Below, piece after piece: positions 18,691 through 27,400 of a stretch of DNA of 50,206 nucleotides. Within the stretch, counting starts at the first letter, position 1, and each line of letters starts with the position of its first letter. Source of the DNA: Perkinsus olseni (taxonomy: Eukaryota > Perkinsozoa > Perkinsida); contig JABANN010000231.1 of assembly GCA_013115125.1 (NCBI GenBank), positions 1 to 50,206 of the forward strand. Direction: 5' to 3'. Made by a program: the position numbers and the translations under genes. Under the pieces are notes generated by a model that saw nothing but the letters and a program-made list of their open reading frames with translations, was not told the origin of the DNA and made no database searches.

Positions 18691-18910
18691 TCGGAAAAGA
18701 AGAAAGGGACAAGTAGCTGTGCTGTGGTGAAGGACCGCTTCTTGCGCCAAGGATATCGCGGAAATGTGGTATTGCTATTTAATAGTTTTTTCGACATCAT
18801 GAGCGACCCTCCAGGAAATCTCCCGCGAGTTTAAATAGCAAATACAGAATTCAAGTCGCGTCCTAAACCAGATTGAAGCGAATTAAATATTCACCCACAT
18901 CGATGCTGGA

Positions 18911-19020
18911 AGATACGCAATCGGGTTAACCTAAGATACGCGTTCGGGTTAACCTGAGATACGCGTTCGGGTTAACCTAAGATACGCGATCGGGTTAACC
19001 TAAGATACGCGTTCGGGTTA
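18911..19020. repeat. 23-nt tandem array built from the AACCTAAGATAC intron word
   Basis: Almost five copies of a 23-nt unit (AGATACGCGTTCGGGTTAAC plus CTA) follow one another with one or two base changes each (CGTTCG, CGATCG or CAATCG; CTA or CTG). The same AACCTAAGATACGCG word occurs singly in introns of several genes in the window. The array lies in the 650-bp spacer between the Prp28 start and the 3' end of the BTB gene, where a promoter for Prp28 would be expected. Confidence 0.9.
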
Positions 19021-19336
19021 TGATGCTCGACGTGAAAACGCGCGAAGGAAAAATTGGAAAAACCCCATGATCACAAAAAATACTAAAAAATGGAATTTCG
19101 GTTGAACACAAGTTGCTTCCGTCCATCGGCGATACCGCATTTTCCCAGAATCATAAAAAATAGACACCTGAGAGATCGCCAATAATTTTATCATAAAAAA
19201 ATCCTGCCCGGGATCGAACCCGCGTCGAACTCAAGGCGCTCACATCACCAAGAAACTTCATTATCACGTGAAAAGTTAATATAAAACGCGCTTCGCTCCG
19301 CTCAAAATTACACAAATTTTTCACAACAATAACGTA

Positions 19337-21028
19337 TTACGATTCCTCCTCTACGTGAGAATCAGCAGCGTCCTCTTGCAATCTTGCGCTTCCTTCCATT
19401 TCCTCAACGCTACCCTCATCCACGTTCTTCCCAGTATCACTGTCATCAACTTCTTCCTCAGGGAGGAAGGTGAACAGAACGTGGAGTTCCATACAGCAGA
19501 TTCGGCAGAGGCCCGAATGATTCCGCACAGTCTAAAATTATGCAAAAAGCGCGCGCCCAGATGATCGATTATGATACTTACGGTTTCTCCACAGCCCAGA
19601 CAAGTACCGCGATCTGCAGTGTCGAATTCTTGTGAACGTCCGGTGGCATCTTCGACCTCATTTGAATCTTCCTCGGTCGGAGCATTGAGCATCTTCCGAG
19701 AGAATCTTAGCGGAGCGAAGCGATTTTTCTTCCCTTTTTTTACCTCGACCTCGATGCTAGCGACTTGCAAGTCATGTTCGGCTACCAACTCGTCCAGGGC
19801 AGATTTAATACTCGTGGTTACCTAGGGTCAACCTAAGATACGCGTATCTTACAAGATACTCACCTCTTCCAGCGCAGCCGAAAGATTTCTTCCGGGAATC
19901 GCGAGCGCATCTCGACACAAACGGCGGAAGACTGGATAAAGATCCGATCCCCAATGCTCAACAACCTGACCACTAATTTTGTCAAGTCCTAGGGTCAACC
20001 TAAGATACGCGTATCTTAGGTCGAACCACGACATACTCGGGCAAGCGCCACATAAATCTGCGTGAACCAAGAGTCGTCTTCATTAATAATCTCAACCGCA
20101 TTCTGAGCCATCTCACTGAAGATACCCTGAAGAGCATCCGTGCGTTGAGGAAATGCAAGATCGCAAGATTACCTGAGCCAGCAGCCTCGCCCGTTGACTC
20201 CGCATCTCATCATTAGAGCAACTCAGGCGTATCTTTTGAAACACCCGAGCTACATCGTATCTTGCATGGGTAACCTCAGCGAAAGATAGGCGTTCAAGCT
20301 CAACTTCGGTATCTCGTGGGAGGCCAAAATATCTAGCGGAGCGAAGCGATTCACGAATGTCATTTTTCAATTTTTTTACTCGATTTCCATTTCAACTGCC
20401 GCCTTGCTAACCGGACAATTTCTGGGCAGAACAATCCGACCGTTTCGGTACCTGAAAATATCAAATTTTCCGAAAATTTATCCGAAAATTTCCCGAAATT
20501 ATTTCCTACCAGTCTAACACAAAAGCAAAAGCTTCAGGATTCCGATCTAGGAAAATCGGTGACGTAACGTCGCCATTAGTCCACCGGTCAGACACCGTAA
20601 CTGCAAAGAGCGCGCCCTGGTGATCGATTATCGGAAACAACCCTACCTGCGAGCACCGTAGAAGGGTACTTGTCGAGCGTGCTTTTGGCAAGTTGAAAGA
20701 TTCTCCCGCCGACGTTGAAAGATATCAAAGGCGATGATGACGAATCTTCGGGCGAAGATGCTGCGTTGCTATTCCATGCTGATCCGAGTGTCATGGGCTC
20801 CGACATAAGATCTGTCAGATACCCATAATTTGTCAAATCCCCCATTCCGTCGAAACCCACCGCGCTCGCCTCGACGATCGATTCGAGGAACGCTCTTTTC
20901 GAAAGAACTGCTGGGTCGCATTCGCTTGGCTGGGTGAGGTTGGCCGAGGGTTCGACGGGTTGTTGTTGATGAAACCGTAAGATTCCCCGGTAGGAAGACT
21001 GGAGGCACACCCGACATAAATACAACAA
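19337..21028 (-). CDS. BTB/T1 (KCTD-like) protein with C-terminal Cys cluster
   Basis: Probably an adaptor that oligomerises through a T1-type BTB domain, as KCTD proteins do for cullin-3 ligases. Partner and role here are inference. The BTB core reads ISFNVGGRIFQLAKSTLDKYP at about 20740-20680, then TSPIFLDRNPEAFAFVLDW, YRNGRIVLPRNCPVSKAAVE and YFGLPRDTEVELERL: the NVGG..F.T..TL, DR.P..F..VL.W.R.G and YF.LP signatures of the family. Helical segments follow (GIFSEMAQNAVEIINEDD, WGSDLYPVFRRLC, SIKSALDELVAEHDLQ). The end has a candidate zinc-binding cluster, TCLGCGETV-RNHSGLCRICC, then an acidic tail and the stop at 19337. Introns are mostly 42-50 nt. The true start is unclear: the upstream part of the frame lacks an ATG, so the start may be the internal ATG of FDGMGDL or a short upstream exon such as MSGVPP near 21018. 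Confidence 0.75.
19821..20020 (-). repeat. Two introns with identical 31-nt 3' ends
   Basis: Bases 19821-19851 and 19988-20018 are identical over 31 nt. In the gene's sense each copy runs from TAAGATACGCGTATCTTA to GGTTGACCCTAG and provides the 3' splice site. The two introns are about 42 nt (between the SAALEE and VTTSIK codons) and about 48 nt (before the LDKISGQ codons). Each contains the palindrome AAGATACGCGTATCTT, extended to 22 nt in the second copy (19999-20020). The 5' ends of the two introns differ. Confidence 0.85.
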
Positions 21029-21132
21029 CTAGACAGAAAAATCTCAAAATTTAAGGAAAAAACTCGGAAAAAAACGTATCTTTACGAAACGTGAGCTCGA
21101 ATGGTATCTTTGCGCACTGCAAAGATTCTAAA

Positions 21133-23724
21133 ATCACAGACTGGAGTCCGGTTGGTCGTACTTCAAAACGGAGCCGAAATAGAAATGCTGAAAAAAACGA
21201 AAATATCTTGAGGTCACCCATGCACTTGACGCAACCCAAAGATACTCACTTGTATAACAGGCTTCTTCCCCAGCACCTCCCCGCAATACATTCTCAATAA
21301 TCCTTTGGCAACCTAAGGCGCAAAATCTTTGCTGTGCGTCGCAGAAAGATACTCCTCCATGAAAAATCCATACCTACCCTTTCCCAACTTTCCAGTCTCG
21401 ATATTTCCCACAACATCGGTGAGGTCTCTGCCAACGGCGCGCCCGTCTGAATCAGAAAAAAATTTCCCGAAAAAAATCTCGAAAATGCGCCACAAAATTA
21501 TCACGGAAATTTTACCTTCGTTTGATAGACAAAAGATACGGCCTCGCCAAGCATGCACCACGGGCTGATACTCTCAGCTGTCGACCTGAGAAAAATATTT
21601 GAACAACCCCGGAATAATTTACCCAATTCATAAACGGCCGATTAACCGACTCTTTTCTACTAGTAAAAATTTTCCGAAAAGTGTCAATTTTTGCCAATAA
21701 AAATCGAAAATTTTCCGATTTTTTTCTCACCTGTTGCGCACAACTCGCTCCGGCGTTAACGACTTTCCATCATCATCAGTTTCCTTCGACCCGACAAGTT
21801 GACAGGCACCCAACAGAAACGGTCTGAAAACAAGCCTGGTGTATCTTTGCGCACGCGGAAGATTTCACACTTTATTAATGCGTGAAAAAGCAACGGAGAC
21901 GGAATAATTCACCCACATATGATGATAATCGTCCAATCCCCACACGCCATGAGACCCGGCCGGTTCCAACATGTACTGCTTCTGTATATGTCGCATCAGT
22001 GAAATGTATCTGACAGGAAAATTCCCGAAAAGAAATTTCCGCTAAATTTCGGGAAAAAATCATACAAAAAACCCGAGAAAAATATGGAAAGATGATGACT
22101 GGATAATTTCGTGGCGCGCGGTAATACACAAATAACGAAAAATCGCAGAAAACTGGACCAAGATAGATTTAAAGAGCTAGAAAAAAGGAACGAAAATTTT
22201 TGAATTTCGTGGCGCGCGGTAATTCGAGCAAAATTTCCCGCTCACCTCGGGAAAATTCTCAGGCCAATTTCCGTTCCCAAAATATCTTCCTCCCCTTCTG
22301 CGCAATCATCGAAGTGACCAACGGCAATCAGTACCTAAAACGGCGGAGCGAAGCGTTTCATGTTTCCGATTTTCCCTGGGGGAATTATTTACCATCAAGA
22401 AAGCCATGAAAGCCGTCTCGTGTCCAGTACCATAGTCGACCCTGGTCGCGTTGCCGAAGGAATCCAATCTGATGGAAAAACAGAAAAAAAATACCGTAAA
22501 ATTTTTCCTAAAAAATCTTTATCAATTTTGCGGTCCGATAAAGTCGGAGAAGCTGAGAGATTAGCGAAGAAAGGTTGTGAACGGGGAAAAATTCTAGAAA
22601 AATTATGAAATATTCAAAAAAAATTCGGACACTAACAAAAATTTACAAAAAAAATACCAAAATTCCTGTAATTTTACATCACCCAATACCATCCTCTTCA
22701 CTACGCGTAGGGAGTCAATTCCACAATCGCCGGATGCAGCTCGGGCGGTAATAAATTATCCAGCAACTGCGGCAAGCGTTTCACCAGGCGATTGTGCCAC
22801 GACCTGCAGAAGGAGAGAAAATAAATCCGGACGGGAGCGAAAAATATTTTTTTACACAAATCGATCAAAATTTTCCCAAAAGATGAAGAAAAATCGAGCC
22901 AGATTCCATCGATAATACAGCGATTTGTGACGCTCCGCCGAATGCACAGAGAATGATAATATAAAAATTGGCAAAAAAATTCCAGCCCGCATCCTTTCGC
23001 GCAAAAAATCCTGGGAAAATTAAAAAATTTTCCAGAATTTTTCCCAATTATTTACCTGAATGCGATATTTCCGAATCGCATCGGTTGTTCCAGCGGGGGG
23101 AAGTCGGACAACCAAGATTCTAATTCGTCCAAGAAAATCATCACCCCCTCGACCGACGCTGGTGCCGCCGAGTAATCGACAATCTGAAATTTACGGAAAA
23201 TTTGGTATAGGAATCTTTGCACGCATGCACAACTCACATCAAGATTCTTCCTTCCTTGTACCGCAGTACAAAGTCTCTCCAGGAAGGCTACGATGTCACG
23301 ATAGGCCTGAGGTTCGGAAAAAAATCAATAATTTTGGAGACGACCGTTTCATCAAAAATCTCTAAATATTTACCGAAAAAAAAGTATCATGTAAAAATTC
23401 CTCAGAAAATTTGCGTAATCGATCGACCCAGGTTCAAATCCCAGCCCGTCCATTATTATCACCGGAGAATTCTCTATGAAATATGATAATTCCTTCGGCC
23501 CTGTTATCCGCTTTACCGGTTCCACGTACCTGGCAAGAACATGATTTACGGAAATTTTGGTATGCACGCATGCACATGGGGACCATTTCTAAGGTCCCAA
23601 GTGCAAACTGCTCATCTTCGGAGAGCCACTAGGTAAAGATATCTTTCAGCAACTGGAACGGGGCCGAGCTATTTTGTATCTTGCAAGCTTCGACTCTTCC
23701 TCGGCCACTAGCCAAGTCAACCAT
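21133..23724 (-). CDS. PTPA: Serine/threonine phosphatase 2A activator (PTPA)
   Basis: A peptidyl-prolyl isomerase-like chaperone that activates the PP2A catalytic subunit in an ATP-dependent way in cytosol and nucleus. Family signatures occur in order on the minus strand: [16 protein letters not shown] (about 23530-23470), [13 protein letters not shown] (about 23305), MRFGNIAFR (about 23060), [20 protein letters not shown] (about 22800), [16 protein letters not shown] (about 22465; the diagnostic motif), [18 protein letters not shown] (about 22325), [19 protein letters not shown] (about 21970), [12 protein letters not shown] (about 21825), [20 protein letters not shown] and [19 protein letters not shown] (about 21310-21250), then HFYFGSVL and the stop at 21133. 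All lie in exons separated by introns of about 50-450 nt. The start is tentative: an ATG at 23724 gives [10 protein letters not shown], followed by a possible GTC-type donor. Confidence 0.92.
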
Positions 23725-24442
23725 ATAATTTGCACTCAAAAAATTCCCGAAAAAAATCATCCGAAAATTCGGAAAGATCCGAAAATCCGCAGCGGTGTTC
23801 CAAGCTGCTAAAAACTATATTCTCAGCTTCCAAAAAATTCCCAAAAAATAAACTAATTTTCCGGGAAATTCACGATTCCACTTCAAAAAAAACCGATTTT
23901 TTCATTTTAATTCTCTCTCGCTACCCCGGTGAAAGTCGCTTCAAACGAATCCGGACGACTCGACGGAGCGCTTTGACCATCCAAAAAAAAGTTCGCGCAC
24001 TGCTAAAAATTCAAGTAAATTTTCGACCACAACATCAGTAACTTTCCTCAAAAAATTTTGAATCGGGAAAAAATTTTCTACGATTTTTCCCTCTGATCAT
24101 TGCTCTTCAACCCATTACTACCTCGTCCTCCTTTCGGTCGGTTTTTTCTCCAGACTCGAATCTCCGATGAAAGCTGACATCCTGACTGGTAAGCTAAAGG
24201 TCCCCGGATCGATCCCACCACCCGACAACTCTAATTCAATTTGTAGCGGAAACGTCACTGTAGCGAATGGTAAGTAGAAAGATACTTTGAAGGAGAAGAA
24301 GTATATACATGAGTACGTTGGTAAATCGATCAACCGTTTCACGCTAGACAATCATCCATATCTTAGGTTCAAGCTGGCAAGATAGGAAAATAAAGATATT
24401 CACATAGACAACAAATAATAGACTTGAAATCGATCAACCGTT
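23725..24442. other. Spacer between the SulP 3' end and PTPA
   Basis: No gene is supported. The stretch contains a plus-strand T-arm-like, intron-shaped unit (24189-24246), two copies of AAATCGATCAACCGTTTCA (about 24322 and 24428), and one GTATCTT-type hairpin word (about 24357-24382). Confidence 0.5.
24189..24246 (+). repeat. Intron-shaped unit carrying a tRNA T-arm-like core
   Basis: The unit begins GTAAGCTAAAGGTCCCCGG, continues ATCGATCCC and ends TTTGTAG, so it has both splice-like ends and the same core as the intron segments at 26488-26444 (minus) and 46921-46968 (plus). No flanking coding exon is recognisable on the plus strand here, so it may be a decayed or unspliced copy. Confidence 0.45.
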
Positions 24443-27400
24443 TCATATCGAAATAGGTGGTATTTTGCCATCACCCGGCTTCGAGCAAAGATTCGCCCTT
24501 CTACTCGGAACCAATAGCAACGCGTTCCCTCCGCCATAACCATGCAATCGACTTATCAAATCCTCATCCTCCCCATCGCCGCGCTCACTACAAACACTCG
24601 CCAATCGGTCCCTACCACTCCTTTCGTAACTCTCGCCATTCTCACAGGCCCCCGACGCCCTCATCGCCAACGCCCGGTGGAACTTCATAGCAATTTCGGG
24701 ACATTCATGCTCCAACCTCAGGATACGATCTCTCGGCAACAACAACAACTCCGTGCCATCTTCATCAGCCACCAAACTTCTCGTATGCGCGCAAGCCGCA
24801 TACGCCGCCCTTTCACAAAGCACATCTCCAGTCTGCACCACCTGCGACCGTCGCGCGCCACAAAATGCCGGGCTATTCGGGACGCCGTAAGGTCCAACCC
24901 TTCTTGCTATTCCGATATCAGGACCCTTATCGCCGCGAATGGCCGTGTGAATTCTGGTACTGCCGTCGTAGAGACTGAGCTGACCGCGCGCCACAATATA
25001 CAAACCCTTGGCGAGAGCTCCCTGCTGATAAACCGTTTCACCGCAACTAACTCTCAATTTAACAAATAATTTCCGCCATAATTTCGCTATTCTCGCGTCG
25101 CCGAAAATTTTCCGGACTAATTTTCCCTCCGGAATTTTTCCCTTAATCGTCGGTTTTATCGGAATTCCATCACCCAACAGACAGGAATCTTCCGCCCACT
25201 GCAAACCAAGGTCGAGCTCCCGAAAAATACGCGTCTGAGCGGGGATAAGATTCGCGCCTCGCGACCGTTTCAACTGCTGGTCCAAATCCGTATTCACATT
25301 TGCAATTATCAATTCAACTTTTCGCTCGCCCGAGTCGATCGATACGGGTATCTTTCCCATGGCAACCAGTGCGCTTATGTCAGCTTCTTCGACCGAACCA
25401 AGATCGAACAGGAGCACTCGAGTGGAGGGGAGGGTGAATTCTTTCACGGCTTTTTTTATGGATGACGAAGTGCCGAAGAAAAGTTGGGAACAAACTGTCC
25501 TGAAAAAGAAGAAAAAATTTCGGATATTTTCCGAAGAAAATTTTCAATTATTTTGTGACACTCCTCAAGAATGAATGGTGAAACGCGGCTCACAATATTT
25601 TTCGGAATTTTCCTGAAAAAAATTCCGAGAAAATTTCGACTGGAGAAAACCCGAGCCCGGAAATATTCGCCCACATCGCTGTTGGAAGATACACATTCAG
25701 GTCAACTTACCTCACAACGATGATGGTTCGATCTTGATAGTATCTTTCGACCGCCGCCGAATTCTTCCGAGTGCGGGCTTGAGTGCTTCGAACATCCGTT
25801 GGCATCATCACCACCGGTGAGGTCGCATATCTCGCTGTAAAATACCTAAAAAGTGAGCGAAAAACTCCCACAAGCGAACGTTTTTACCCATTTCATCAAC
25901 CAAAATCGCATGTCTTAACGCACAGCAAGGATTTCAAATGTCACCCCACCACTGCTAATCCATCGACGTATCTTTGCGCACGGGAAAGATTCTTACATGC
26001 AGCAGAGAATGCAGCCCAGCAGAATGGAGACGATCATCCCCTTGGCGATGTAAGCGATCGTGATGAGGAAAATAACAACAAACTCGCTTCGAGTCAACAC
26101 GTAACGCGGGTCCCATGCCCCTTCTAAAATGTATCTAAAAAACAACAACAACGACTACGACTTGACCGCGCGCCACGAAATTCAAAACGACAACGAGTCA
26201 GTAATAATGAATAAAGTTTAACGCACCGCGAAGAATATCTTTCATGCGTATCTGAGGTCGCCTGTTGTTCCAGCACGCTGCTAGTTAAGTCGCCCAAAGA
26301 TTCTCAATATTTACACGCATGCACACGACGGGTGCGCACAGTAAAGGATTCCACCTGCTATTCTTTATCATTTTTTCTCACAATTTTCAGGAAATTCATT
26401 AAACCAATCGAATAATCAAAAACGAAAAAAAAACTATTATTTTCTGAAATCTCCCGCCCAGGATTCGAACCAGGGACCTTCCGCTTACCCAAATGCCAGA
26501 TGAAGCAGCATCCCCGCAGCCCAGGGCTTCGGCACAAATTCCAAAACCGACCCGCCGCAGACGAGCCAAACAGAAGAGGTTAATATCGAAAATACGAGTG
26601 AAAGTCGGGACGATCCGCCGCCTGAAATGATTTCGTGAGAATCTTATGGTTGAGCACGTAAGATACAAAACAGGTCAAGAGCCAGCTTACTCACCAGCAT
26701 CCTCATTCAATCTAGTAGGAGATAGACTCATATAGCACACCCCTCCTCCTGTCGAGCCGCATGCCAAATTAGTAAATCCAGCCCGGGCCAGCTCAGAACG
26801 CATGTTCAGCTCCCCACCAGCGCTCGCTTCAATCGGCACCTGACCAACATGAGTTGCGGAATTTACGGTATTCCCAAATAAAAATTAAATAAAAACGGAT
26901 AGAGAAAATTCTAGACGGGAAATATCACATTTAAGTTGGGATCCTTGAGAGATCGGTCGAAAGAAATTCGGCAGGCCACAGGTAATAGCAGTAAGTCTCC
27001 AAGGACAGCAGAATCGCTCGAAGCCAGTCCAACGTCGAACAATCCAAGTGCTCGCTGTTAGTAATAAACGATCCTTGTGGTTAAATAATCGAGATCATAA
27101 AAATTGGAAAAATAAAATTTCGGAAAAAAATTATATTTCGGGAAAAAAATAAAATTAATTACTAAGATCTAAGAAAAAAAATCTCTCACCTACCACCGTT
27201 CCCGCAGCCAGATCTACCCACAGTACCACAATCATCGAGGCAAGTATCTAAGGTCGAAGCTGGCAAGATACGAGTGAACCTAAGATACGCCCTTACACTC
27301 CAAATTTGGCTCGAAACCAATCCCCAAACATCGCCAATCGGATGCGCCACGTAATTGGCCGGCAGAGTTAAAACAGATCCAGTAGAGACTGAGTCGAACA

